DNA of 14,451 bases from the NCBI GenBank assembly GCA_009784085.1, contig WRCJ01000040.1, forward strand, positions 1 through 14,451, in the 5' to 3' direction. The position numbers and the translations under genes are program-made. This stretch comes from Oscillospiraceae bacterium. Its GTDB lineage: Bacteria > Bacillota > Clostridia > Oscillospirales > UBA929. Shown piece after piece: positions 1-5,886 of this stretch. The notes under the pieces were generated by a model. That model searched no databases and was not told the DNA's origin. It worked only from the letters and a program-made list of their open reading frames with translations. Positions within the stretch are counted from its first letter, which is position 1, and every line of letters begins with the position of its first letter.

Positions 1-42
1 CAGGCCATCCAACAGGCGGGCTATACCATCATGGAGGGGTAA
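1..42 (+). CDS. 3' end of an unknown gene, possibly a heavy-metal-associated (HMA) domain protein (partial)
   Basis: Thirteen codons, ending QAGYTIMEG, run in frame from base 1 to a TAA stop; the rest lies outside the window. The ending AIQQAGYTI resembles the last helix and strand of HMA domains (CopZ-like chaperones or N-termini of metal ATPases, which often end A-I-E-x-A-G-Y-x-V). Support for this being coding comes from a second copy at 447-521, which reads HILEIK-stop-AIQKAGYTIREG in the corresponding frame. With so little sequence, the family call is a guess; the segment could also be only a non-coding repeat. Confidence 0.3.
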   Translation, partial: QAIQQAGYTIMEG

Positions 43-43
43 T
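2..43 (+). repeat. Direct repeat copy 1 (left edge of AT-rich segment)
   Basis: This 42-base segment matches 481-522 at 38 of 42 positions without gaps. Its core 14-39 matches 5887-5912 at 23 of 26 positions, also ungapped. It coincides with the 3' end of a possible gene, as expected of an attachment-site or duplicated gene-end repeat. Confidence 0.75.
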
Positions 44-78
44 GCCGCGTGCGGCTGTTATTGTTTTGTGCTTTGTAA

Positions 79-107
79 TTGACACAATCATGCCAACGAT
101 GTATAGT
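79..107 (+). promoter_or_regulatory. Sigma-70 type promoter of the toxin-antitoxin remnant
   Basis: A perfect -35 TTGACA (79-84) is followed, after exactly 17 bases, by TATAGT (102-107). The antitoxin start lies 35 bases further on, after a GAGGAGAG ribosome binding site (131-138). A palindrome covers the -10 box. Confidence 0.85.
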
Positions 108-113
108 ATACAT
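99..113. promoter_or_regulatory. Palindromic operator overlapping the -10 box
   Basis: The 15-base sequence ATGTATAGTATACAT is a perfect odd palindrome (7-base arms around G106). It covers the whole -10 box. RelB/DinJ antitoxins are ribbon-helix-helix proteins that repress their own promoters at such palindromes, so this is the likely autoregulatory site; that role is inferred. Confidence 0.7.
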
Positions 114-141
114 GATACTGATAATAATGCGAGGAGAGAGT

Positions 142-324
142 ATGATGGCAAAATCGACAATCAGCATCTGTATAGACGAGGATTTTAAAAAACGTGTGGA
201 GAGCCTGGCAGATACGTTTGGCATGAACCTCACAACGCTTGTTACCGTTTTCTTGAGGACGGTGGAGCGCGAACGCCGTATCCCTTTTGAAATCAGTGCC
301 GACTCGCAAAATCCTGAAGTATGA
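142..324 (+). CDS. RelB/DinJ-family antitoxin, C-terminally truncated
   Basis: A 60-residue protein beginning MMAKSTISICIDEDFKKRVE. The N-terminal beta strand followed by DEDFKKRVE and a helix with NLTTLVTVFLRTVERE is the ribbon-helix-helix pattern of RelB/DinJ antitoxins, and the PFEIS after it is the family's usual linker. Family members normally run to about 85-95 residues, with a C-terminal part that wraps the toxin. Here that part is missing: after PFEISAD the frame gives SQNPEV and stops inside toxin-like sequence. ATG142 is chosen because GAGGAGAG sits just upstream; ATG145 is also possible. DNA binding and autorepression could survive, but toxin neutralisation probably does not. It sits behind a promoter and operator that look intact. 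Confidence 0.8.
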   Translation: MMAKSTISICIDEDFKKRVESLADTFGMNLTTLVTVFLRTVERERRIPFEISADSQNPEV

Positions 325-433
325 GCTAGAGGGCTATTGGAGCCGCCGAATCGACGATGAGCATCGCCTTGTTTACCGTGTTGCTGATGACCAGATCTTG
401 ATTGCCTCCTGCCGCTTCCACTACAGCGACTAA
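308..433 (+). pseudogene. YoeB/Txe-family mRNA interferase, C-terminal remnant
   Basis: In the frame starting at 308 (one of the frames not used by the antitoxin) the sequence reads KILKYELEGYWSRRIDDEHR, then LVYRVADDQILIASCRFHYSD and a TAA. This matches the second half of YoeB/Txe toxins (PEPLK..LSGFWSRRI..EHRLVY......AACRYHY). The arginine in WSRR and the terminal H-Y pair, which are catalytic residues in YoeB, are kept. The N-terminal half, with the catalytic glutamate and any start codon, is absent. The likely history is one deletion joining the middle of the antitoxin gene to the middle of the toxin gene near 300-315. As it stands the remnant has no start of its own and should not make active toxin. 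Confidence 0.8.
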
Positions 434-446
434 ACCCCATATAGGA

Positions 447-521
447 ACAAAGAACAAAGCCCACATCCTGGAGATCAAGTAGGCCATCCAGAAGGCGGGC
501 TATACCATCAGGGAGGGGTAG
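447..521 (+). pseudogene. Duplicated gene 3' end with in-frame stop (HMA-like)
   Basis: The frame reads TKNKAHILEIK, then TAG (480-482), then AIQKAGYTIREG and TAG. The bases after the nonsense codon match the gene end at 1-42, where the equivalent codon is CAG. The wording HILEIK-x-AIQKAGYTI fits the end of a metal-binding HMA domain, but this is weak. It looks like a duplicated, inactivated gene end left behind by an insertion. Confidence 0.4.
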
Positions 522-522
522 T
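481..522 (+). repeat. Direct repeat copy 2 (between TA remnant and ABC operon)
   Basis: It matches copy 1 at 38 of 42 bases, and its core (493-518) matches copy 3 at 22 of 26. On the minus strand it supplies the last codons (YPSLMV) and the TAG stop of the ABC ATPase gene, so the end of that gene appears to be replaced by repeat sequence. Confidence 0.75.
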
Positions 523-1372
523 AATATAAATACACATCCTCTAGCCCCAGCGGCTGTGTGACCGGCGCAAACCCCTCCGGTTTGCTGTCCCCTACGAGGC
601 GAAGCACCTCCCCATCTTGCCGCAGATATACATTTCCCATTTGATACCGCTCTTGGAGTTGTGTCATCTCTTCCGCGGCGCAATACCGCTCATAGGCTTT
701 CCCGCAGATGCTTGCAATGAGGTTGCTCGGCGAGTCGGCTACTAGTAGCTTCCCGTCTTTCAACAGGATCACTTGTGTGGCGATCGATTCAATATCCTGT
801 ACGATATGGGTGCTAAGCAGAACGATTTTATTCTTCGCGATTCTTGCTATGTAACTCCGAATCCGAATTCGCTCTTTCGGATCAAGGCCAGCCGTCGGCT
901 CATCCAAGATCAGGATTTTCGGATCGCTAAGCAACGCCTGCGCCAGCAGGAGTCTCTGCTTCATGCCACCTGAATATCCGCCTGTTTTTCTGTGGGCATC
1001 GTCTGTAAGCCCGACAATACTGAGCAGTTCTTCTATTCGCCCTTTTGCCTCTTTCCTGCGCAAGCCTTTCAAATTTGCCATGTAATATAGAAACTTTCTC
1101 CCGGAAAACTCCTCATATAAGCCTTGCTGTTGCGGCATATAACCTAGAGTAGCACGGTAGGGCTCGCCCAAAGGCAGGATGTCCCTACTATTATACAACA
1201 CTTGTCCCGTCTCTCTCTTGCTATTATCTGTAATCAGGTTCATCAGCGTGGACTTCCCCGATCCATTGGGACCTAAGATTCCATAGACGCCCTCGTCAAA
1301 GGTATAGGAGAAACGCTCCAATGCCTTTTTCTTCCCATATGTTTTGGACAGGTCTTTTATTTGCAATGTCAT
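500..1372 (-). CDS. ABC transporter ATP-binding protein (BcrA/CcmA-like, ABC-2 exporter type)
   Basis: A 290-residue cytoplasmic ATPase that should power the permeases encoded just upstream. Visible motifs are Walker A GPNGSGKST (34-42), Q-loop around Q81, signature SGGMKQR (134-140), Walker B ILILDEP (153-159) and the switch histidine H189 in LLSTH. The sequence after about 210 is a family-variable C-terminal domain. The start at 1372 is preferred over an upstream ATG at 1408 because GGGAGGG precedes it with good spacing and it overlaps the stop of the upstream permease by four bases (ATGA), a sign of translational coupling. The last six residues (YPSLMV) and the stop lie in direct repeat copy 2, so the natural C-terminus may be lost or altered. 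The substrate is unknown; bacteriocin immunity or peptide export is plausible from context. Confidence 0.93.
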   Translation of the reverse strand: MTLQIKDLSKTYGKKKALERFSYTFDEGVYGILGPNGSGKSTLMNLITDNSKRETGQVLYNSRDILPLGEPYRATLGYMPQQQGLYEEFSGRKFLYYMANLKGLRRKEAKGRIEELLSIVGLTDDAHRKTGGYSGGMKQRLLLAQALLSDPKILILDEPTAGLDPKERIRIRSYIARIAKNKIVLLSTHIVQDIESIATQVILLKDGKLLVADSPSNLIASICGKAYERYCAAEEMTQLQERYQMGNVYLRQDGEVLRLVGDSKPEGFAPVTQPLGLEDVYLYYYPSLMV

Positions 1373-2259
1373 GTTTTCCCTCCCAAAGCGATAATCCACG
1401 TAACCCATTCCATAACATCCGCGTAAAAAACCACCGCAATTGGTTTGATAATTTCCAGTCCCGAGTTTAAGAGCGCGGATGGCGCAATCAGCAGGATGCT
1501 GGCATAGATTACCCCTTGCTTGTGATTTTTAGAAACAGATGAAATTATCATGATGATAAATCCCGTCAGCGTAAGGAAGACGGCCTTTACGCAATACATC
1601 GCCGTCAGGAACGCGCCAATGCTGATTTGAAAAGGGAATGCTTCAAATAGGGATAAGCTCTGGATCGGGGCGCCCATATCGCTTAATCCATAGGTATTGT
1701 TGATAAAGCTCAATTCGTAGAACCCCATCAGCGCCATGACCGCAACAGAAGAAGACACAACAAAGATGATTTTGTTGCGCCGTAGCTGTCCCCGTCCGTA
1801 TTTGGTGCTGTTTAGGTTTACTTTCATGTGCGATTGGGTCTCGTAAGCATTGAGCCCCGACAATAGAACCACCAAAAAAACCACGGCATACAGCATATTG
1901 CTGCGTATGAAGGAAAGGTTCCGCTCCCCGAACAACACCTGATAACCATTCGCGTTGAGGAGCCATCCGTCAATCTTCTTTTCCGCAGACAGCTTTTCTA
2001 AATAGCTTACCTGTTTTGCAATTCTCGCAAATGCTTTTTGCACATTATCGCTGGCATCTTCATTGGACAATACAATATTGATTTCCTCGATTTTCCCTTG
2101 GGAAAGCGGGCCATGAAATTCAGCGTAAAAAGTGTTTTCGAAGGTCTGGCTTTCGGTGTATAAAATCGTGTCTTTATTGGGGAGCATGATAAGCAGCAAT
2201 ACGATAGCAAAAAGGGCAAAGATGCCTCTTTGCACCTTGAGGGATTTGTATATTTCCAT
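1369..2259 (-). CDS. ABC-2-like membrane permease, second (C-terminal) unit
   Basis: A 296-residue membrane protein with one N-terminal helix (about 12-27), an extracytoplasmic region (about 30-115) and further helices near 121-138, 163-183, 208-240 and 250-265. The stretch around APIQSLSLF (197-205) aligns with APVQSIEMF (307-315) of the neighbouring permease, so the two are paralogous. Compared with that unit it seems to lack a final membrane helix. There is no convincing Shine-Dalgarno before ATG2259. The upstream permease frame runs across this start, and one extra T in the T8 run (2280-2287) would join the two into a protein of about 769 residues. It may therefore be the second half of a fused permease. 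Its stop overlaps the ATPase start. The product is expected to form the membrane channel of the exporter. Confidence 0.82.
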   Translation of the reverse strand: MEIYKSLKVQRGIFALFAIVLLLIMLPNKDTILYTESQTFENTFYAEFHGPLSQGKIEEINIVLSNEDASDNVQKAFARIAKQVSYLEKLSAEKKIDGWLLNANGYQVLFGERNLSFIRSNMLYAVVFLVVLLSGLNAYETQSHMKVNLNSTKYGRGQLRRNKIIFVVSSSVAVMALMGFYELSFINNTYGLSDMGAPIQSLSLFEAFPFQISIGAFLTAMYCVKAVFLTLTGFIIMIISSVSKNHKQGVIYASILLIAPSALLNSGLEIIKPIAVVFYADVMEWVTWIIALGGKT

Positions 2260-3677
2260 TCCGAACTTTGGGCTGTATGAAAAAAAATGGATATCTTTTT
2301 AAAAAGTGTGTCGAAGACTGCTGGTTCCTTGATTGTGTTTCCAATGGGCTTCTTTATCTTCGCTATGAGTAAGGAAGAAAGAATTCCAGCGATTAGCAGT
2401 GCTGTCATGTATAGAAGGGTAATATGGAACAGTTTCACCGCATGGGAAAAGATGTTGACATTAATGTACGGAATCGTGCTCTTTTGTATATCTAGCAGCG
2501 AAAAAATGTTGAGATATTTTAGAAACCCGATGGCACTGTTTGGCCAGATATATGCGTAAACCGCATATTGTATGCCGATGAATCCAATGGTAGTCAAAAC
2601 ACCAAGCACAACCTGCTCGATTAAGGAAAGGATTGCCCAAATAAGAATCGCGATGACAAACATACATAGGCTTTTCAGCAGGAGATAAAACAGCAAGAAA
2701 CCCATAATGCTCATGTGCAGGGTGCATCTTGAGAACATCTCTATGGACTGAACGGGGGCATGGATGTCAGTAACGCTACCGTGGCGAAGGACAGCCAGTA
2801 CGAATATCGTGCCGTGAAATAGAAATACCGCAACAATGCTAAACCCTAACATGATGGCAATCCGTCTGACCGCTAAAGGGGCGCGCCCCTTTACTGTGCT
2901 GTGAATGATGGGCCAAAGTCCGATTTTCCGTTCCGCCAAAAAGGTAAAAATAACGTAGATCAATAGCAGGAGAACAGGATAATCAATGAAGCTAGTCTTC
3001 ATATAGGACGCAACTGCTTTCCCGTTCACCAAGGTGGGCTGGATGTTTTCCAGCCCACCAAAGTCCTCTTTTGCCTGCATAATGTTGTTCCTAGTAAAGC
3101 CCTTCTGTGACAACACCGGCGAGCGCAGCATATTCTCGGCGTTTTCCAGAATCTTTTGTATGCTTTCCCGATAGCTGTCCACATATGCCTTTTGGTGGAA
3201 CAATTCGTTAAGAACAACCCACTCAAGCATTAACGCATCAATACTATCAAGGGTCAACTGATTGCGTATGGCCAAATACTCATCAAGGAATTTGTCGTTG
3301 CTTTCATATAGCTCTTTTATTTGTTCTTCTCTTTGTCGCAACGCATTATTCTCTGGATTTTCTATCATCATGATTTCTAAAAATCTAGTTTGCGCGAAAA
3401 ACAAATTCTTTGTTCGCAGTTCCTCTTTTTGCGCGAGAAAAGCTTCTTTTGATGTTGCTTTGGCAAACTCGTCCATGAGTATTTTATATTCGCGGTCAAA
3501 AGCGCGTTGATCCTCGTAATAGGAGACATCAACGTCTTCTTCCGTGTCTTCCCACAGGCTATTTATTTCGTAGCCAGTGATGTCGATACCTTGCATATAG
3601 AAATATCCTGCGAGGAAAACCAGTACGACAAATAGGATGTACAGCCTTTTATTCGATAATATCCGTCCAAGTTCCAT
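2007..3677 (-). CDS. ABC-2-like membrane permease, first (N-terminal) unit, with frame break near 2280-2287
   Basis: Starting at ATG3677, chosen because GGGAGATC lies just upstream, the protein has an N-terminal helix (12-28) and a long charged helical extracytoplasmic domain (about 35-225). Further helices lie near 233-248, 273-297, 321-352, 356-377 and 417-440. This layout fits ABC-2 exporters with a large external loop. Real similarity appears to end around residue 463. The remaining roughly 90 residues (below 2280) are an out-of-frame reading of the next permease gene and look unlike a natural protein. The T8 run at the switch point is the likely site of the break. Upstream is the lipoprotein gene, 57 bases away. 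The coordinates give the open frame as it stands; the biological gene probably continues into the 1369-2259 frame. Confidence 0.8.
   Translation of the reverse strand: MELGRILSNKRLYILFVVLVFLAGYFYMQGIDITGYEINSLWEDTEEDVDVSYYEDQRAFDREYKILMDEFAKATSKEAFLAQKEELRTKNLFFAQTRFLEIMMIENPENNALRQREEQIKELYESNDKFLDEYLAIRNQLTLDSIDALMLEWVVLNELFHQKAYVDSYRESIQKILENAENMLRSPVLSQKGFTRNNIMQAKEDFGGLENIQPTLVNGKAVASYMKTSFIDYPVLLLLIYVIFTFLAERKIGLWPIIHSTVKGRAPLAVRRIAIMLGFSIVAVFLFHGTIFVLAVLRHGSVTDIHAPVQSIEMFSRCTLHMSIMGFLLFYLLLKSLCMFVIAILIWAILSLIEQVVLGVLTTIGFIGIQYAVYAYIWPNSAIGFLKYLNIFSLLDIQKSTIPYINVNIFSHAVKLFHITLLYMTALLIAGILSSLLIAKIKKPIGNTIKEPAVFDTLFKKISIFFHTAQSSEWKYTNPSRCKEASLPFLLSYCCLSCSPIKTRFYTPKARPSKTLFTLNFMARFPKGKSRKSILYCPMKMPAIMCKKHLRELQNR
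2280..2287 (-). other. Homopolymer (A8 on +, T8 on -) at permease frame switch
   Basis: The upstream permease reads ISIFF through this run. The downstream permease frame, extended upstream without a start codon, reads FFSYSPKFG before its ATG. A run of nine instead of eight would join the two frames. Runs of this length are prone to replication and transcriptional slippage, and also to sequencing error. Confidence 0.6.
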
Positions 3678-3734
3678 AGGATGATCTCCCAGTTGAAGGC
3701 TGACCTTTCTCGGCATGGTATTGCCCGTATGGTA

Positions 3735-5063
3735 CTATATCCCGGTTTGCTGCTTCCAGTCGTCCACAACCCCAGTATAAACAATATCGTTCCAGACTAT
3801 GTCTTCTCCTTTGATCAACTCGTCAAACGAGCAATACGTATAACACAGTCTTTCGTTGTCGCTGCCATCAGTTCGGGTTAAGCCAGGAGAAAACACGGCC
3901 CGATCTTCATCAATACTGACAAGGGACAGCCGTATATCTTCTCCATCTTGATTCGTTCGTTTTACGGAAACAATCATCTTTTGTTTTTCAACATCATAGA
4001 TTTCAACGGCATTCGTAACGATTTGCTCAATGATAATATACTTGTCCATCACATACGGAGTTAAATACCCAACTTCGGCACTTTGCACTTTAACAACGGG
4101 CTCTGTCTTATCATCAGTAGGGGAATGCCTTTTCATCTCATGTGATTTATTGTCTAGATAATAAATCTGCCCCGAAACGTCACATGAAGCTATGGCGCTA
4201 GGGATGTCACGTAACAAAGGGGCGAATTGCCCATTTGTATCATTCCAGACATACACGTCGGCTATCCAATCCTGTTCATCTTCTGAGCTAACCCGAAAAA
4301 AGCTTACAGTAAAGATAACGTTTCCATCCAGTTGAAAGAAATTACCGCTTGGGCCTCTTTCATAGCTGGTAGCTTGCCGCGAAAAAATGATTTCCGTTTG
4401 TCCGCCGTCAAGGTTGCATTTGTAGATCTCCAAGTCGCTTCCATTCTCACTGCCAAACGTATGTTTGACCAATAGCACGGCGTTCCGCACAATAGCCGCG
4501 TGCTGAATGTTGATGGGGGCATCCTCCATATCCGTGAATGCATACTTCCCAATATCAGCGGCTTTTTCTTTGCGTGTGCCATCGAAAGAAAAACGAATCA
4601 CGCTAATATTGCTCAATGTCGCGCCGATAGCATACAGGTACTCCCCGTCGCTGAACAGTAGCCCCGGCCCTTTTGCGCTCATTTGCCCACTCACCAGGCC
4701 GAAATGTGCGCCGCAGTCTGTCTCTGAGAAAAAGTCAAACTCCCCATCCCCTTCAGGCGGAAGGTGCTTGCATTCCGGTTTTCCGCAAAGAGGACCGCTT
4801 TGACCGGTCTCCACATCATAGTAGTAAATAAATCCGTGTTCTGTAGTTGGACTGCTGTATCGTGTCTTCTCTACAATATAGTACATAATATTGCCTTTTG
4901 CATAAAAGCCAGCGTCTGTCGCCAGGTGAGCAACATCTTCATTCGTGTCCGGTATCGCAGTTTGCAATTGCTCTGTGGAGAGCACGTCATAATTTTGGCA
5001 ACCGAACAAATGCATGAGCAATAGTAGAGAAACAGCGATCAATAGCATAGTTTTAGCTTTCAT
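3735..5063 (-). CDS. Lipoprotein with PLCGKPECKH motif, probable beta-propeller-like sensor or binding protein
   Basis: A 442-residue protein with a lipoprotein signal: charged MKAK, a hydrophobic stretch (6-20) and the lipobox LFGC with Cys22. It should be anchored to the outer face of the cytoplasmic membrane. The body is a series of short beta-type repeats (phrases such as FSDGEYLYAIG, IYYLDNKSHEM, FSPGLTRTDGSD) that suggest a WD/YVTN-like propeller. The segment YYYDVETGQSGPLCGKPECKH holds Cys93 and Cys98; Cys117 follows in DCGAH. This cysteine motif recurs in uncharacterised clostridial extracellular proteins. No catalytic residues are recognised. An AAGGA site lies before ATG5063. It sits between the small secreted protein gene and the permeases, so it may bind the exported product or confer immunity; that is inference. 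Confidence 0.82.
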   Translation of the reverse strand: MKAKTMLLIAVSLLLLMHLFGCQNYDVLSTEQLQTAIPDTNEDVAHLATDAGFYAKGNIMYYIVEKTRYSSPTTEHGFIYYYDVETGQSGPLCGKPECKHLPPEGDGEFDFFSETDCGAHFGLVSGQMSAKGPGLLFSDGEYLYAIGATLSNISVIRFSFDGTRKEKAADIGKYAFTDMEDAPINIQHAAIVRNAVLLVKHTFGSENGSDLEIYKCNLDGGQTEIIFSRQATSYERGPSGNFFQLDGNVIFTVSFFRVSSEDEQDWIADVYVWNDTNGQFAPLLRDIPSAIASCDVSGQIYYLDNKSHEMKRHSPTDDKTEPVVKVQSAEVGYLTPYVMDKYIIIEQIVTNAVEIYDVEKQKMIVSVKRTNQDGEDIRLSLVSIDEDRAVFSPGLTRTDGSDNERLCYTYCSFDELIKGEDIVWNDIVYTGVVDDWKQQTGI

Positions 5064-5156
5064 CGTGATCTGTCCTTGTCATTATTTGTGTGTAACCTTA
5101 ATAAGTTCAAAAGTATTAGTTTTGTTCGAATGTATGTAAAGTCATTTAATGTACCC

Positions 5157-5224
5157 AAGCTTACCAGCGATGTCTCCGGCTTGCCCTGTTTGGGATATTC
5201 CGGAGACACTCTGCTGGCAAGTTT
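5157..5224. repeat. Long imperfect inverted repeat between secreted-protein gene and lipoprotein gene
   Basis: A perfect 9-base stem TGTCTCCGG (5171-5179) / CCGGAGACA (5200-5208) encloses a 20-base loop. It extends outward into AAGCTTACCAGC / GCTGGCAAGTTT with two imperfect pairs. There is no T-run after it on either strand, so it is not a classic terminator. In an operon whose first gene encodes a small secreted protein it could protect the upstream mRNA or attenuate the downstream genes. It could also be a relic of a small mobile repeat. Confidence 0.75.
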
Positions 5225-5262
5225 AGATTTCTGCAATTTAGATCATCAGGCTGGCAAACAGG

Positions 5263-5589
5263 TCATATATCAACATATACCGTTCCAAAGGTGTTTCCCG
5301 TTGCTTTACAAAATCCGCCAGTAAGATTGACGCCAGTAGCTGAACCGGTTACACTTTGCCCACTTCCAGATGCTCTGCCCACGACATTCTGACCATTTGC
5401 TTGATAGCCATATGCATCGACAGTTAAGCTGGAAGCATATGGCTCTGAAAAGGACGTACCAGATACTTTTGTCGATGTTACGGTTATGGATCCGCCACCC
5501 GAATTGTTACTCGCCTTTACAGTCTTAGTACCTAAAGCAGCTAGAGCAGACAGGGGAATGACAGCCATAAGCGCGATAGCTAAAGACAA
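5263..5589 (-). CDS. Small secreted Gly/Ser/Thr-rich protein, signal peptide frame-shifted from its start
   Basis: The open frame gives 108 residues if TTG5589 is read as start. It has a hydrophobic signal core (LAIALMAVIPLSALAA) with a cleavage-like ALAA, then a mature part of about 80 residues rich in Gly, Ser, Thr, Val and Asn, with alternating beta-type patterns (ITVTSTKVSG, SLTVDAYGYQANGQ) and a single Cys. TTG5589 has no ribosome binding site. A proper AGGAGG and ATG lie upstream (ATG at 5618-5620), but that frame, MSKMLKKNSL, diverges. Removing one A from the A5 run at about 5602-5607 gives MSKMLKRILCLSLAIALM, a textbook signal peptide. The gene is therefore frame-shifted, phase-variable or mis-assembled. 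First in the operon, it may be the secreted product (bacteriocin-like, compare lactococcin 972-type systems), but no diagnostic motif was recognised. Confidence 0.65.
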   Translation of the reverse strand: MSLAIALMAVIPLSALAALGTKTVKASNNSGGGSITVTSTKVSGTSFSEPYASSLTVDAYGYQANGQNVVGRASGSGQSVTGSATGVNLTGGFCKATGNTFGTVYVDI

Positions 5590-5617
5590 ACAAAGAATTC
5601 TTTTTAAGCATTTTACT

Positions 5618-5633
5618 CATAAACGTTGCCTCC
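5618..5633 (-). promoter_or_regulatory. Ribosome binding site and ATG of the secreted-protein gene
   Basis: On the minus strand AGGAGG lies eight bases before ATG (5618-5620). This is the strongest translation signal at this end of the operon, but the frame it opens is out of phase with the signal peptide by one base. It shows where the ancestral start was. Confidence 0.75.
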
Positions 5634-5677
5634 TAATTTTGTGTTTTTTAGGGTTTTTTCAAACTATGCTACTTTCT

Positions 5678-5699
5678 TAGCGTTATACGGAGAACGCTA
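5678..5699 (-). promoter_or_regulatory. 5' leader hairpin of the ABC operon
   Basis: TAGCGTT and AACGCTA form a 7-base stem with an 8-base loop in the leader of about 125 bases between the operon promoter and the AGGAGG site. No T-run follows directly, so it is more likely to affect mRNA stability or leader folding than to terminate. Confidence 0.45.
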
Positions 5700-5751
5700 T
5701 CTTGGCTTCCTCACATAGGCATCACTCCTCATGACATGTATTATGTATTTT

Positions 5752-5780
5752 ATTATACCACATATCGTTATATATTGCAA
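5752..5780 (-). promoter_or_regulatory. Promoter of the ABC/secreted-protein operon
   Basis: On the minus strand TTGCAA (5775-5780) and TATAAT (5752-5757) are separated by exactly 17 bases in a very AT-rich stretch. Transcription would start near 5745, leaving a leader of about 125 bases. No other promoter was seen further down, so all five coding units may depend on it. Confidence 0.8.
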
Positions 5781-5803
5781 CATGTTTTTACATTAAACCG
5801 ACT

Positions 5804-5857
5804 TAGACAAAATAATCCTTGCACTGCAAGGATTGCCAGAACCCATCCTGTTTGTCT
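5804..5857. repeat. Nested inverted repeats near the right edge of the AT-rich segment
   Basis: The inner part is a perfect 21-base odd palindrome (5814-5834; AATCCTTGCA and its complement around C5824). The outer arms are TAGACAAA (5804-5811) and TTTGTCTA (5850-5857). The pair sits upstream of the operon promoter and about 30 bases before repeat copy 3, at the point where base composition changes. It could be an operator or the end of a mobile element. Confidence 0.65.
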
Positions 5858-5886
5858 ATGTCAAACCCCTGCGGCCGACCGAGTCT

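Larger units (their letters stand above)
43..5886. mobile_element. Putative inserted AT-rich segment bracketed by direct repeats
   Basis: This stretch is clearly more AT-rich than the sequence after 5890. It carries accessory-type genes (toxin-antitoxin remnant, exporter cassette) and is bounded and internally divided by three same-orientation repeats, one of them a gene end. That pattern fits successive site-specific insertions at one target. No integrase or transposase was found, so either the element has lost it or another mechanism moved it. Confidence 0.45.

Noticed and set aside
21..683. Minus-strand open frame of 220 codons across the left end
   Set aside because: It runs antisense to the antitoxin and toxin remnant and overlaps the ATPase 3' end out of frame; composition is unlike a natural protein.
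2007..2280. Last 90 or so residues of the first permease frame taken as a real domain
   Set aside because: They are the neighbouring permease read one base out of phase, with an odd Ser/Cys/Lys/Pro-rich composition, so no function is assigned.
5157..5262. CRISPR repeat or array
   Set aside because: There is one inverted repeat only, with no regularly spaced direct repeats; no cas genes are present in the window.
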